From assembly GCF_015100155.1 (NCBI RefSeq), contig NZ_JACKZA010000002.1:172025-236024 (forward strand): a stretch of DNA of 64,000 nucleotides. Reading direction: 5' to 3'. Source of the DNA: Acidithiobacillus sp. HP-2 (GTDB lineage: Bacteria > Pseudomonadota > Gammaproteobacteria > Acidithiobacillales > Acidithiobacillaceae). The notes beneath the pieces were generated by a model that had not been told where the DNA came from, did not search any database, and saw only the letters and a program-made list of their open reading frames with translations. A program made the translations under genes and the position numbers. Shown here piece after piece: positions 1 to 8,929 of this stretch. Every line of letters starts with the position of its first letter. The first letter of the stretch is position 1.

Positions 1-830
1 CTGATGTGCGGATATAGGGTCTGCGTGACAGGCGTCAACATACCTTGCACAGCCTGCACGACCTTGTTCGCTGCACTGAAATAGCCGACAGCCACCGGAC
101 CGGCGATCAAGCCCAAAACAAATGCATTGCTGCTGGTATAGACATTGATGGCTGCTGTCGACAAAAAAACATGCCAACCATTGTTGAATTGATTACGGAG
201 GCTTTCTCTGGACGGGATACGCCAGCTTATGCCCTGCTTCCTGCGCAGGACTAACCATGCAGGGATGGCCGCCAGCAAAACAGGCACAGACTGTATGCCT
301 GCAGCGATGAGGTAGTCATGCGTGTTGTGGACAAAAATGAATATGCAGGCCGTGGTAATCAGGCGCGCTCCCATATTCATCCAGGTAATATCTTTCATGC
401 GTTCCAGACCCTGAAACAGCCAGGTAGGGAAAAGGGTTGCCCCCATCACCGTAAGGTACACAATCAGATATAAGGCCCAATGCGCATGAAACGTCGGTAT
501 GCTTGCTACCAGAGCAGCCAAAATCAAGGCACCCGCCAAAAATAGGGCGACTTTTATGGTCAATACCGCGCTGACAATCTCACCCAGTTTTTCGGGATTA
601 TCACGATGCACCGCTATTTCCCGAGTAGCACTTAAATTAAAGCCATAGTCTGTTGCCACCACAAAATACTGGATAAATGCCTGAGAAAAGGCGATGAGCC
701 CAAATTTTTCCGGCCCTAGCACCCGCACCAGATAGGGCAAGGTCACCAAAGGCAACAAATAATTCGCGCCCTGCAAGGTGAACAGGGAGGCCATATTGCC
801 CAGAAGACGCTTGCGGTCACTCATGCGCAT
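1..830 (-). CDS. Wzx/RfbX-type polysaccharide flippase, C-terminal part beyond window
   Basis: Inner-membrane flippase of the oligosaccharide exporter (MOP superfamily) that would move undecaprenyl-linked repeat units across the membrane. I translated the minus strand directly: about 276 codons are open from an ATG at 830 (a second ATG lies at 824) to the window edge with no stop. The N-terminus reads MRMSDRKRLLGNMASLFTLQ, followed by the family-typical stretch VTLPYLVRVLGPEKFG and several long hydrophobic segments. An AGGG precedes the start. It is the last visible gene of a minus-strand EPS cluster with the Uma2-like, MarR-like and Wzz-like genes upstream. The 3' end is missing only because the window stops. 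Confidence 0.85.
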   Translation of the reverse strand, partial: MRMSDRKRLLGNMASLFTLQGANYLLPLVTLPYLVRVLGPEKFGLIAFSQAFIQYFVVATDYGFNLSATREIAVHRDNPEKLGEIVSAVLTIKVALFLAGALILAALVASIPTFHAHWALYLIVYLTVMGATLFPTWLFQGLERMKDITWMNMGARLITTACIFIFVHNTHDYLIAAGIQSVPVLLAAIPAWLVLRRKQGISWRIPSRESLRNQFNNGWHVFLSTAAINVYTSSNAFVLGLIAGPVAVGYFSAANKVVQAVQGMLTPVTQTLYPHI

Positions 831-986
831 GGAACCCTGAGTTCACCATGACTGGCCGTTCTTCCTCTCTCATTCCCTCACATGCTCCATAATGAGCCCC
901 AAGTTCCCGAAGCATGAGTCCCAGCTGGCTTCCCGCAGCGTTCTGGCAGATCTGATCAATTTGCTCGGAGCAAAGGCGCATGGGGT

Positions 987-1547
987 TCAATCCACCCACA
1001 GCCCAGAGAGATCCAGAATGATTGCGGCGAAGGGGTCGATGGCGGCCTGATCCGTACCGCCCCAGGTACCCAGCAGCAGCCAACGGCCATCCTGGTTGGC
1101 GTAGGCTTCCAGGGTGCGGACGTCGGGGTCAATGAGCCAGCAGTGAGCGACACCGGCGGCGGCATAGCGGGGCAGTTTGAGGACACGGTCGGTACGCGCA
1201 GTCGTTGGAGAGATCACTTCGCAGACCCAGTCGGGGACCATCTCGAACCACGCGGTCTTGGGCAGTGCGGGCATCCGCTCGCGACGCCACCCAGCGAGGT
1301 CCGGGACGAGGATGTCTTCGTTCAGGTGCAGTTCGGGTTCGTCGAGTATCCACCAACCGCCGGGGCCGCCGCTTCCTCCCTGGTCGAAAGGACTGCCGAC
1401 CTTGATGCCCAGGGCCGACGAGGCGCGGGCATGGGCCGGTGCAGGCCGGGGATGGGTGTGGAGTTGACCGGCGATGATCTCGCCCACGACGTTGTCGGGC
1501 AGACCGAAGAGGTCTTCGTAGCGCGCGAAGCGCTCTGCGGCGGTCAT
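987..1547 (-). CDS. Uma2 family (DUF820) putative endonuclease
   Basis: 186-residue protein of the Uma2/DUF820 family, which has a PD-(D/E)XK restriction-endonuclease-like fold but usually no proven function. The conserved core is visible: DEPELHLNEDILVPDLAGW (about residues 68-86) followed by PDWVCEVISPTTARTDRVLK and YAAAGVAHCWLIDP, which contain the family's acidic residues (PD...E) and the trailing lysines. Its ATG overlaps the stop of the upstream MarR-like gene by 4 bp, so the two are translationally coupled. Uma2 proteins are very abundant in cyanobacteria and appear scattered in other bacteria; its placement inside an EPS cluster may simply reflect insertion. Family call is solid, function is not known. 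Confidence 0.8.
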   Translation of the reverse strand: MTAAERFARYEDLFGLPDNVVGEIIAGQLHTHPRPAPAHARASSALGIKVGSPFDQGGSGGPGGWWILDEPELHLNEDILVPDLAGWRRERMPALPKTAWFEMVPDWVCEVISPTTARTDRVLKLPRYAAAGVAHCWLIDPDVRTLEAYANQDGRWLLLGTWGGTDQAAIDPFAAIILDLSGLWVD

Positions 1548-1903
1548 GCCGCCCCCTTTTCGGTATCGAGGCCGGACGCGCTGAGGCCGTCCACTTCCCG
1601 GCGCAGGGCGGCGATTTCCGTCTGGAGAGCGTCGTATTCGGCCATTTTCCGGTGCAGGAAGCGGACGGTGACCCGGGCTTTTTCCTGAACCCCTTCCGGC
1701 GTCAGCAGGTAGGCGTAAACGCCTTTGTCCGGGTTGTTACGAAAATTTCCCATCTTGACCAGGCCCTTTTCTACGAGGGCCTTGAGACAATAATTGGTTT
1801 TGCCCAGACTGATACCCATGACCGCAGCCAGTTCGCGCTGGGTCATTTCGGGGTGCTCAGTGAGCAGTTTGAGCAACTGATAGCGGGTGGCGTCGTCGAG
1901 CAT
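1544..1903 (-). CDS. MarR-family EPS-associated transcriptional regulator
   Basis: 119-residue winged-helix protein. Residues 1-75 form a MarR-like DNA-binding domain (LLKLLTEHPEMTQRELAAVM then GISLGKTNYCLKALVEKGLV, the helix-turn-helix), followed by the wing with FRNNPDKGVYAYLLTPEG. The C-terminal 40 residues are a predicted coiled coil (FLHRKMAEYDALQTEIAALR). This arrangement matches the small regulators commonly found next to exosortase/EPS loci. It lies between the wzz-like gene (56 bp upstream) and the Uma2-like gene (4-bp overlap) and probably regulates this polysaccharide cluster; that role is inferred from position. Confidence 0.8.
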   Translation of the reverse strand: MLDDATRYQLLKLLTEHPEMTQRELAAVMGISLGKTNYCLKALVEKGLVKMGNFRNNPDKGVYAYLLTPEGVQEKARVTVRFLHRKMAEYDALQTEIAALRREVDGLSASGLDTEKGAA

Positions 1904-1959
1904 TTTCTTTGTTCAGGCGATGAACGATAAGCGATACTATGGAAGACCACCCGATACTG

Positions 1960-2766
1960 TCAAGAATTTTTGCGCAGCGCATTTTGCAGCAGCGCCAGAA
2001 AACCACCCAGAATCAGCCCGCCCAGAATCGCCAGCACCAGTATCAGAGTCTTTTTTGGAGATACCGGGTTGGGATCATAGCGGGGGGACAAGGTTTGCAG
2101 GCTCGGACTGGTGTTATTGGCCGCCAGTGCATTTTCAGCCTTGGCCATGGCCGACTGTAGCTGGATCAGTGCATCATTATGCTGGGCTTGTTCCATATAA
2201 CGCAGTAATGGATCGGAATGTGCTGCATGTACATCTGGGGCGCTACTCAAAGTTTTGCGCATATCCTGATACTGCGTCTGCAACTGTTTTAACTGGGCCT
2301 GGCGGGTAGCGACAATCTGCTGGTAGCGTTGCTGATTGTGCTTCAAAAATTTCTGGATGATTTGCGTCAGATATTGCTGGGCATCCTGTGGCGACTTTCC
2401 GTAGGCTTCCAGTGTCAGAATGGAAGCTTCTGCCTTGTCCGGCGTGACGCTGTGCAATCTGGGCAATTGTTTTTGGGCCTGCACTGTATTCACGGGGGTA
2501 TACTGATTCATCAAACGACTGGCTAATTGGGTGCCACTATCCAATGGCTGCCCGGCCACCTGCCCAATCTGAATCACGGCATTGCTTTCATACACGGTCG
2601 GCGTCAGCAACAAGTAAACAACGGCAAGCCCCAGACAGACCACAGTGCTGACAAAAACCACCCACTTACGTTTGACGATAATTTCCCAAAGCTCGCGTAA
2701 ACTGATCTCGTCATCCGGAACACTGCGATAGGCATGGGCTGGATTGGTTTTGTCTTCTTCAGGCAT
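1960..2766 (-). CDS. Wzz/GumC-type polysaccharide chain-length determinant
   Basis: 268-residue inner-membrane protein of the polysaccharide co-polymerase family. Residues 18-40 (DEISLRELWEIIVKRKWVV) and the following TM segment form the Wzz N-terminal domain; the middle is a largely helical periplasmic region rich in Gln (residues about 90-215), and a second TM (TLILVLAILGGLILGGFLAL) closes the protein with a preceding Pro-containing motif NPVSPKK. There is no C-terminal tyrosine-kinase domain, so this is a PCP1-like protein rather than a Wzc. It would set chain length of the polysaccharide exported with the flippase at the window edge. Transcribed divergently from the WbaP-type gene; 91 bp separate the two. 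Confidence 0.85.
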   Translation of the reverse strand: MPEEDKTNPAHAYRSVPDDEISLRELWEIIVKRKWVVFVSTVVCLGLAVVYLLLTPTVYESNAVIQIGQVAGQPLDSGTQLASRLMNQYTPVNTVQAQKQLPRLHSVTPDKAEASILTLEAYGKSPQDAQQYLTQIIQKFLKHNQQRYQQIVATRQAQLKQLQTQYQDMRKTLSSAPDVHAAHSDPLLRYMEQAQHNDALIQLQSAMAKAENALAANNTSPSLQTLSPRYDPNPVSPKKTLILVLAILGGLILGGFLALLQNALRKNS

Positions 2767-2857
2767 GCTGTATCCTCTTTACAAAATAAAGAAGTCGGGC
2801 AGGGTATCAGGATCAGGGAGATGAGGGAATGTTCTTGCAACTTATAGGGGTGACGGT

Positions 2858-4318
2858 TTGAAGCCGTCCTTACCTTCCGGACGCTGGTCCCTGAAACCTT
2901 CATATCTGCTTGTATTGGCGGATATTTTGGCGCTATGGATGGCTTTTTATTTGGGGAGAATTCCCCATGCGCTTTACTATCATCTAAACTCTGTAAAGGT
3001 GCTGCTGACCTGGTGGGGCAGCTATGCGCAGATCAATCTGCTGATTTTTTTGTTGTTGGCGTTTCTCGGCATCACCTTTTTTACGGTACGTGGGCATTAT
3101 GCCCGTCGCAAGGCTTTTTGGGATGAACTGGGCGACATCCTCGCCATATTCACCCTGTTGCTGGCCTTGAATGCAGCCATTGCCTTTGGCGGAAAATGGC
3201 CGATTTCCCGCCTGTGGCTGTTTTCGACCTGGTTTTTGGCCTTGGCACTACTGCCACTAATCCGTACTTTGTTACGCGCGCTGTTGCTGCGTCTGGGTGT
3301 GTGGAGCATGCCGGTGGTGCTGATAGGTTGCGGGCGCAATGCAGTAGAAACCATCATGGCACTCAAAAGTGAACCCATTCTGGGCTATGCGGTGGAGCGG
3401 ATTTTGGTGCCCGAGGGAGAGACCGCGCAGGCGGAAAATTATCCTGCAGGCAAGCTCATTCAGCCGTTGGGAAAAAATCCTTTGATCACATTGGCCGCTC
3501 TGGGTAATCCCCCCGTTGTTTTGGCTATGGATATGGAGCAATGGAATATCCATGAAGGAATGCTCCGCACTTTAACCATGCATTATCCGAAGCTGACCGT
3601 GGTGCCGCCCTTACGGGGGTTGCCCCTGTTTGGCATGGAAGTGATGCATTTTTTCAGCCACGATGTGTTGATGCTGCGGGTCAGGGATAACCTGGCCCAG
3701 TTGTGGCCACGTATCACCAAACGTCTTTTTGATCTGCTGGCGGCTTCGTTGCTGGTGGTGTTGCTATCTCCCTTTCTGCTTTACATTGCCTGGCGCATTC
3801 GCCGTGCAGATGGTGGACCAGCTCTGTATGCCCAGGAGCGTATCGGACACCAGGGTAAATCCTTTGGTTGCCTTAAGTTCAGATCCATGGTCATTGATGC
3901 CGATGCACGCCTGGCGGAGTACTTCACGGCGAACCCGCAGTTAAAAGCGGAGTACGAGCAGACCTATAAGCTGAAAAATGATCCACGCATTACTTCCATT
4001 GGAAAATTTCTGCGCAAAACCAGTCTGGATGAGCTGCCGCAACTGTTTAATGTACTGCGCGGCGAAATGAGTCTGGTGGGTCCAAGGCCAGTCACTGCCA
4101 AAGAAATTGAAACCTATTACGGAGAAATCGGCGCGCTTTACAAACTGGTTTTCCCCGGCATTACTGGACTCTGGCAAGTCAGTGGTCGCTCCAACACCAG
4201 TTACTCAGAAAGAATTTATCTCGACAGCTGGTACGTTAAAAACTGGACGCTCTGGTATGACATTGTCATTTTACTCCGCACCATCAAGGTAGTTTTGAAG
4301 CGGGATGGGGCTTATTGA
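2858..4318 (+). CDS. WbaP-type undecaprenyl-phosphate sugar phosphotransferase
   Basis: 486-residue polyprenyl-phosphate hexose-1-phosphate transferase that starts repeat-unit synthesis by loading a sugar phosphate (galactose or glucose) on undecaprenyl phosphate. The N-terminal half has about five TM segments and a Rossmann-like region ([14 protein letters not shown], residues about 150-163). The catalytic bacterial sugar transferase domain spans residues about 285-486, with [40 protein letters not shown] and [14 protein letters not shown] motifs all intact. The start is a TTG at 2858, chosen because AGGGGTGA lies just upstream and no in-frame ATG is placed sensibly. The full WbaP-like topology rather than the short PglC type argues for WbaP; sugar specificity cannot be read. 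Confidence 0.9.
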   Translation: MKPSLPSGRWSLKPSYLLVLADILALWMAFYLGRIPHALYYHLNSVKVLLTWWGSYAQINLLIFLLLAFLGITFFTVRGHYARRKAFWDELGDILAIFTLLLALNAAIAFGGKWPISRLWLFSTWFLALALLPLIRTLLRALLLRLGVWSMPVVLIGCGRNAVETIMALKSEPILGYAVERILVPEGETAQAENYPAGKLIQPLGKNPLITLAALGNPPVVLAMDMEQWNIHEGMLRTLTMHYPKLTVVPPLRGLPLFGMEVMHFFSHDVLMLRVRDNLAQLWPRITKRLFDLLAASLLVVLLSPFLLYIAWRIRRADGGPALYAQERIGHQGKSFGCLKFRSMVIDADARLAEYFTANPQLKAEYEQTYKLKNDPRITSIGKFLRKTSLDELPQLFNVLRGEMSLVGPRPVTAKEIETYYGEIGALYKLVFPGITGLWQVSGRSNTSYSERIYLDSWYVKNWTLWYDIVILLRTIKVVLKRDGAY

Positions 4319-4548
4319 ACAGCCTTGGGCCAAACAATATCTGGCCACCCTGGATCATGGAGCAGTGGTACCCGTTCCAGGAGGCCACGCGCCTTTTCTT
4401 TGGCTGCGTTGCTTACAAAAGCGACGATCTAACACGACACCCACTCCACCACTTCCCGCAAAGTCCTCAGCATCTGCTTCCCTGCCCGCTGCCAGTGATA
4501 TGGCTCCTCAGACTTCAGGGATAGCCATGGGTGATGTTGGGTTTCAGC
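4319..4548. other. intergenic stretch without recognised gene
   Basis: Between the WbaP-type gene and the purH promoter I see no convincing gene. Short open frames exist on both strands (for example a 41-codon minus frame near 4429-4554) but none has a ribosome-binding site or recognisable product. Confidence 0.5.
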
Positions 4549-4577
4549 TTGCATCCCCCGCGCGGCTCTTCTACAAT
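4549..4577 (+). promoter_or_regulatory. putative sigma-70 promoter of purH leader
   Basis: TTGCAT (4549-4554) and TACAAT (4572-4577) are separated by exactly 17 bp. The -10 matches the consensus at five of six positions, the -35 at three. Transcription would begin near 4584, giving a leader of about 120 nt before purH. Confidence 0.5.
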
Positions 4578-4624
4578 AGATGTATTCCGTTGACGCTGTT
4601 TGCGTTATGCGAGTAAGAACGCTC

Positions 4625-4674
4625 CCTCCATCAGGAGGTTTGGGTACGACAGGTTTCCTGATCGTACCTTTTTT
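4625..4674 (+). terminator. intrinsic terminator/attenuator in the purH leader
   Basis: GGTACGA (4643-4649) pairs with TCGTACC (4662-4668), an inner CAGG/CCTG pair continues the stem with one bulged A, the loop is TTT, and six T follow (4669-4674). It sits between the purH promoter and the purH start, so it would terminate the leader. An upstream hairpin CCTCC-ATCA-GGAGG (4625-4638) overlaps ATCAGGA (4630-4636), which can instead pair with TCCTGAT (4656-4662) and disrupt the terminator. That mutually exclusive pairing is the layout of an attenuator. The effector is unknown. Confidence 0.6.
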
Positions 4675-4705
4675 AATTTTAGGCTGGCAAAGGTGACATG
4701 GCTTT

Positions 4706-6271
4706 ATGGGTGAAATAACACGGGCGCTCATCAGCGTTTCTGACAAGCGCGGGGTGGTGGAGTTTGCACGGCGACTGCGCGACTTTGGGGTGGAAATTCT
4801 GTCTACGGGTGGAACCGCCAAGGTGTTGATGGCCGACGGCATTGCCGTTCAGGAAGTGGGCGATTACACCGGTTTTCCGGAAATGCTGGAGGGCCGCCTG
4901 AAAACCCTGCACCCCAAAATTCATGGCGGCCTGCTGGCCCGTCGCGGTAATGCTGACCACGATCGGCAAATAGCGGAGCAGGACATCCTCCCCATTGATT
5001 TGCTTTGCGTCAATTTATATCCCTTTGCCGAAACTGTGGCGCGCCCCGACTGCACGCTGGAAGAGGCCATCGAGAACATTGATATTGGCGGGCCGACCAT
5101 GCTCCGGGCCGGGGCTAAAAACTGGGAAGGCGTGACAGTTCTTGTTGATCCTGATGACTATTCCCGCGTCTTGCAGGAAATGGAGCAAAGCCACGGTGGC
5201 GTGGGGGCGGCTACCCGTTTTCATCTGGCAACCAAGGTTTTTGCCCATACCGCCCAGTACGATGGGGCCATTGCCAACTATTTGTCCAGCCGTAATGTGG
5301 AAGGTCAGCACAGTCAGTTTCCCCAGACCCTTTGCCTGCAGTTCGAGAAGGTGCAGGAATTGCGCTATGGCGAAAACCCCCATCAGGCAGCGGCTTTTTA
5401 CCGCGATGGCAGCGGCGGAGGGCTGGCGGATGCCCATCAGTTGCAGGGCAAGGAACTTTCCTACAATAACATTGGCGATGGCGATGCGGCCGTCGCTCTG
5501 GTCATGGAATTCTCGGAACCGGCCTGTTGCGTGGTCAAACATGGAAACCCCTGTGGAGTAGCTTTGGGTCAGGATTTGCTCAGTGCCTTTCAGCGCGCCT
5601 GGGCGGGTGATCCGGTTTCGGCCTTTGGCAGCATCATTGCTTTTAATGCGCCGTTGGATGCCCAGACCGCTGAACTGATCAGTAATCAGTTTGTCGAGAT
5701 GGTACTGGCTCCGGCCATTTTGCCCGATGCCCGCCTGATTCTGGCCAAAAAGAAAAACCTGCGGGCGCTGGCTTTTGAAGACGGTCACGCCTGGCAGCGT
5801 CCAGGCTGGGACTACAAACGGGTGCGTGGTGGCCTGCTGGTGCAGGAATTTGATCAGGCCATGGAAATGGAGGACGACTGGCAGGTGGTCAGCGCGCGGG
5901 CGCCCAGCCTGCAGGAGCAACGTGACCTCGCCTTTGTCTGGCGGGTCGGTAAATATGTGCGGTCCAACGCCATTGTCTACGGTCGTGAAGGGCAGACCGT
6001 GGGTATTGGCGCGGGGCAGATGAGTCGGGTGGATGCGGCCCGCTGCGGGGCCGCCAAGGCACTGGATCTGGGTTTTGATTTGCACGGCGCAGCGCTGGCT
6101 TCCGATGCCTTTTTCCCGTTCCGGGATGGGGTTGATGCGGCGGCCGCTGCCGGAGTGAAAGCCATTATTCAGCCCGGTGGCTCCATTCGCGATGAGGAAG
6201 TCATCGCCAGCGCCAACGAGCACGGGATGGCCATGGTGTTTACCGGCGTCCGTCACTTCCGCCACGGTTAA
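4706..6271 (+). CDS. purH: bifunctional AICAR formyltransferase / IMP cyclohydrolase PurH
   Basis: 521-residue enzyme for the last two steps of IMP synthesis. Residues 1-145 form the MGS-like IMP cyclohydrolase domain ([44 protein letters not shown]); the rest is the AICAR transformylase domain with the signature [11 protein letters not shown] near residues 277-287 and the C-terminal RHFRHG end. Length is normal. The ATG at 4706 is preceded by AAGGTGA at a good distance. Eleven bases separate it from purD, so purH-purD form one unit, probably with tsaC. The leader upstream contains an attenuator-like terminator. Confidence 0.97.
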   Translation: MGEITRALISVSDKRGVVEFARRLRDFGVEILSTGGTAKVLMADGIAVQEVGDYTGFPEMLEGRLKTLHPKIHGGLLARRGNADHDRQIAEQDILPIDLLCVNLYPFAETVARPDCTLEEAIENIDIGGPTMLRAGAKNWEGVTVLVDPDDYSRVLQEMEQSHGGVGAATRFHLATKVFAHTAQYDGAIANYLSSRNVEGQHSQFPQTLCLQFEKVQELRYGENPHQAAAFYRDGSGGGLADAHQLQGKELSYNNIGDGDAAVALVMEFSEPACCVVKHGNPCGVALGQDLLSAFQRAWAGDPVSAFGSIIAFNAPLDAQTAELISNQFVEMVLAPAILPDARLILAKKKNLRALAFEDGHAWQRPGWDYKRVRGGLLVQEFDQAMEMEDDWQVVSARAPSLQEQRDLAFVWRVGKYVRSNAIVYGREGQTVGIGAGQMSRVDAARCGAAKALDLGFDLHGAALASDAFFPFRDGVDAAAAAGVKAIIQPGGSIRDEEVIASANEHGMAMVFTGVRHFRHG

Positions 6272-6282
6272 GAGGGATATTT

Positions 6283-7545
6283 ATGGGTGCGAAGGTTTTG
6301 GTTTTGGGGGGCGGCGGTCGTGAACATGCCATCGCCTGGAAGCTGGCCCAATCAGAACGGGTCGAGACCGTCTATTGCGCGCCCGGTAACCCTGGTACGG
6401 CCGGTGAAGAAAAGCTGTGCAACCTGAAGCTGAATCCCAACAATCCTCAGGCGGTGGTGGCTGAGGCCCATGCCCTGGATATTCAACTGGTGGTGATTGG
6501 ACCGGAAGCGCCGCTGGTGGCGGGGGTGGGTGATGCCCTGCGCCGCGCCGGAATTCCGGTTTTTGGGCCGGATCAGGCGGGGGCCATGCTGGAGGGCAGC
6601 AAGGCCCATGCCAAGGCTTTCATGATGCGCTACGGGCTGCCGACCGCCCGTTATGAGCGTTTTACCGACACTGCCCATGCTCTGGAATATCTGCATGGAC
6701 ACCCACTGCCGGTGGTGGTCAAGGCCGATGGCCTGGCTGCAGGCAAAGGCGTGGTGGTAGCCAGTACCTTGCAGGAAGCAGAAAGCGCAGCACGGCAGTT
6801 TCTGCAGTGGGGCCCCATCATCATTGAAGAGTTTCTGGAAGGTGAGGAAGCCAGCTTTATCGCCATTATTGTCGATGGTCAGGTGCTGCCTCTGGCCGGT
6901 TCTCAGGATCATAAGCGGCTGCTGGATGATGACCAGGGGCCCAATACCGGTGGGATGGGTGCCTACTCCCCTGCCCCGGTGCTGGACACGGCCATGAGCG
7001 AGCGGGTGCTGCGGGAAATCATGCGCCCTGCAGCGCAGGGTCTGATGGCCGACGGCACGCCGTATTGCGGCTTTTTGTATGCCGGCCTGATGATTGGCCG
7101 GGATGGGCCGAAGTTGCTGGAGTTCAATTGCCGCCTGGGCGATCCTGAAACCCAGCCGCTGATGATGCGCCTGCGCTCGGATCTTTATGCGGTCCTGCTG
7201 CTGGCTGCTCTGGATGAGAGACTACCCGCTGAACTGGATTGGGACAGCCGCAGCGCCTTGTGCGTGGTGATGGCTGCAGAGGGGTACCCTGAGCATCCGC
7301 GTACAGGGGATGCCATTGCCGGGCTGGGTGCGGCCGAAACGGATACCGTCAAGGTGTTTCATGCGGGTACCAAAAGTGTGGATGGTCATGTGGCTACGGC
7401 CGGTGGGCGGGTGCTGGGTGTGACCGCGCTGGGAGACAGTCTCGCTATTGCCCAGCATCGTGCTTATTCGGTAGTCGCCAAAATCCACTGGTCCGGGGTG
7501 CAGTTCCGTCAGGATATTGGTCATTTGGGTTTACGCCGTGACTAG
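6283..7545 (+). CDS. purD: phosphoribosylamine--glycine ligase PurD
   Basis: 420-residue ATP-grasp ligase making GAR from phosphoribosylamine and glycine, step two of purine synthesis. The N-terminal domain starts with KVLVLGGGGREHAIAWKLAQ; the ATP-grasp core contains VVKADGLAAGKGVVVA (about residues 144-159), EEFLEGEEAS, the family signature GPNTGGMGAYSP and EFNCRLGDPETQ. The C-terminal domain is complete. Length is standard. It follows purH by 11 bp and is followed 15 bp later by the tsaC-like gene, so the three are likely co-transcribed. Confidence 0.97.
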   Translation: MGAKVLVLGGGGREHAIAWKLAQSERVETVYCAPGNPGTAGEEKLCNLKLNPNNPQAVVAEAHALDIQLVVIGPEAPLVAGVGDALRRAGIPVFGPDQAGAMLEGSKAHAKAFMMRYGLPTARYERFTDTAHALEYLHGHPLPVVVKADGLAAGKGVVVASTLQEAESAARQFLQWGPIIIEEFLEGEEASFIAIIVDGQVLPLAGSQDHKRLLDDDQGPNTGGMGAYSPAPVLDTAMSERVLREIMRPAAQGLMADGTPYCGFLYAGLMIGRDGPKLLEFNCRLGDPETQPLMMRLRSDLYAVLLLAALDERLPAELDWDSRSALCVVMAAEGYPEHPRTGDAIAGLGAAETDTVKVFHAGTKSVDGHVATAGGRVLGVTALGDSLAIAQHRAYSVVAKIHWSGVQFRQDIGHLGLRRD

Positions 7546-7560
7546 GCAGCGCTGAGACGT

Positions 7561-8121
7561 ATGCCAGGGCATACTCCGCGTCGTCAGGAATTACGCCAGC
7601 TGGTGGCGCATCTGCGTCGGGGTGGGGTCATTGCCTATCCAACAGAAGGGGTCTGGGGGCTGGGTTGTGACCCTCGGCAACGGCGGGCGCTGCGCCGCAT
7701 TCTGCATTTAAAAAAACGCCCACAACACAAGGGCGTTCTGCTCATTGCCGGACGCCGCTGCGAAACTGCCACCTTTTGGTCGGATCAGGGCATCAGTCCG
7801 GCACTGCTGGAACAATACTGGCCGGGGACCACCCTGGTGCTGCCCGCCCGTCAGCAGGTTCCGGTCTGGATTCGTGGACGGCATCCCAGTGTGGCCGTTC
7901 GGGTCAGCCATCATCCCGGTGTCCGTGCTCTGACCCGGGCTTTTGGCAGTGCCATTGTCTCAACCAGTGCCAATCGCGCTGGCCAGCGACCCGCCCGTGA
8001 CTTGCGGACCATCCGCCGCTATTTTGGCAACCATCTTCCGGTACTGCATGCCCGACTGGGTAGGCAGCGCCGCCCGAGCCGCATTGTCGATGCCCGTACT
8101 GGTCAGGTTTTAAGGGATTAA
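7561..8121 (+). CDS. tsaC: YrdC/Sua5-type threonylcarbamoyl-AMP synthase
   Basis: 186-residue single YrdC domain protein that makes threonylcarbamoyl-AMP from threonine, bicarbonate and ATP for t6A modification of ANN-decoding tRNAs. Visible motifs are GGVIAYPTEGVWGLGCDP (about residues 22-39), LKKRPQHKGVLLI, a WPGTTLVLPA segment, VAVRVSHHPGVRAL and IVSTSANRAGQRPARD. The size fits the short TsaC form and not the two-domain Sua5 form. A basic C-terminus is present. It closes the purH-purD unit. YciO-like paralogues are an alternative, but the KxR-S-N residues of functional TsaC are all present. Confidence 0.9.
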   Translation: MPGHTPRRQELRQLVAHLRRGGVIAYPTEGVWGLGCDPRQRRALRRILHLKKRPQHKGVLLIAGRRCETATFWSDQGISPALLEQYWPGTTLVLPARQQVPVWIRGRHPSVAVRVSHHPGVRALTRAFGSAIVSTSANRAGQRPARDLRTIRRYFGNHLPVLHARLGRQRRPSRIVDARTGQVLRD

Positions 8122-8150
8122 GAGATTAAGGGGGTAAATTTTCGCGAGAA

Positions 8151-8552
8151 TCAGTTCACCCAATCCACGACCCGCAATCCGGGAACACGCTCAAACTCGC
8201 GCAGGTTATTGGTGACGACAATCAAACCCGTACTTCTGGCATGACCCGCAATCATCTGATCATAAGGCCCTATGGGCTGACCTGTGCGGGCCAATTCGGC
8301 GCGAAGCTGTCCCGTATGCCTGGCAGCCTCCATGCCATATCCAAGAACCTCCAGGCGAGCTGCAAATCCTTCTATTTCTGCCAAATTCCGTTCTGGAAAC
8401 TGGGATTTTTCTGCACCATAAATCAACTCCATCAGCGTGATGGTACTTATCGCCATTTGGCCCTGGTGCTGGTGAAACTGCGCCTGAATTTCTGGCGGTT
8501 TGCGCTTGATGGTAAAAATGCAGATATTGGTATCCAGCAGGTATTTAATCAC
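8151..8552 (-). CDS. vapC: type II toxin VapC, PIN-domain ribonuclease
   Basis: 133-residue PIN-domain toxin of the FitB/VapC class; family members cleave initiator tRNA or rRNA. The metal-binding acidic set is visible: D7 in LLDTNI, E42 in LMELIYG, D98 in GPYDQMIAGHA, and E119 in TNNLREFERV. IGPYDQMIAGHARSTGLIVVTNN is typical of tRNA(fMet)-specific VapC. The ATG overlaps the antitoxin stop by 4 bp, the usual coupled arrangement. It lies convergent with tsaC and separate from it, so the pair is probably a mobile-origin accessory module. Confidence 0.93.
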   Translation of the reverse strand: MIKYLLDTNICIFTIKRKPPEIQAQFHQHQGQMAISTITLMELIYGAEKSQFPERNLAEIEGFAARLEVLGYGMEAARHTGQLRAELARTGQPIGPYDQMIAGHARSTGLIVVTNNLREFERVPGLRVVDWVN

Positions 8553-8779
8553 AAGCCTTCCCGGTGCTGATCGTCGGGCTGCTCGCGGCTTTCCATAAAG
8601 TCAGCACTGACCCCTTCACCATTAAACCAGCTTTCCCAGGATTCACCTGCAGGTACCAGGATGCGCACACGACCCAAGGCGACGACATCCACGCGCTTCA
8701 CATCATTGGGGAAAGCGATGGACTTGGGCAGTCGTACGGCCTGGCTACGATTGATTTGAAAGACGGTTGCTTGTTCCAT
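8549..8779 (-). CDS. vapB: VapB-type antitoxin, AbrB/SpoVT-like
   Basis: 76-residue antitoxin. The N-terminal half (MEQATVFQINRSQAVRLPKS) is the swapped-hairpin AbrB-like DNA-binding fold seen in VapB/MazE proteins; the C-terminal tail (SWESWFNGEGVSADFMESRE) is the toxin-binding region with Trp and acidic residues. I chose the ATG at 8779 because family members begin at this point; a GTG at 8791 would add four residues. It precedes vapC with a 4-bp overlap and is expected to autorepress the shared promoter, whose -10 region (TATACAAT) lies just upstream. Confidence 0.88.
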   Translation of the reverse strand: MEQATVFQINRSQAVRLPKSIAFPNDVKRVDVVALGRVRILVPAGESWESWFNGEGVSADFMESREQPDDQHREGL

Positions 8780-8929
8780 GATGGTAATCACTATTGTATA
8801 TGGCGTTGGGATATCCTACCAAGCGCGAAGCCCGGTGGCAAGGATTCGCGAACCAATAGCCTGCGGCCACTTTCTGGCGAAACGGGCCTTCCGGTGGCAT
8901 AATTCCCCGCCAGCATAGGAGATAAAACC

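Noticed and set aside
817..985. Minus frame beginning MRLCSEQIDQICQN, faintly like the start of nucleotidyltransferase antitoxins
   Set aside because: Only a dozen residues look similar, no catalytic motif follows, and it overlaps the flippase start.
4429..4554. 41-codon minus-strand frame (MQAETQHHPWLSLKSEEPYH start) upstream of purH
   Set aside because: No ribosome-binding site, overlaps the likely purH promoter, and no recognisable family.
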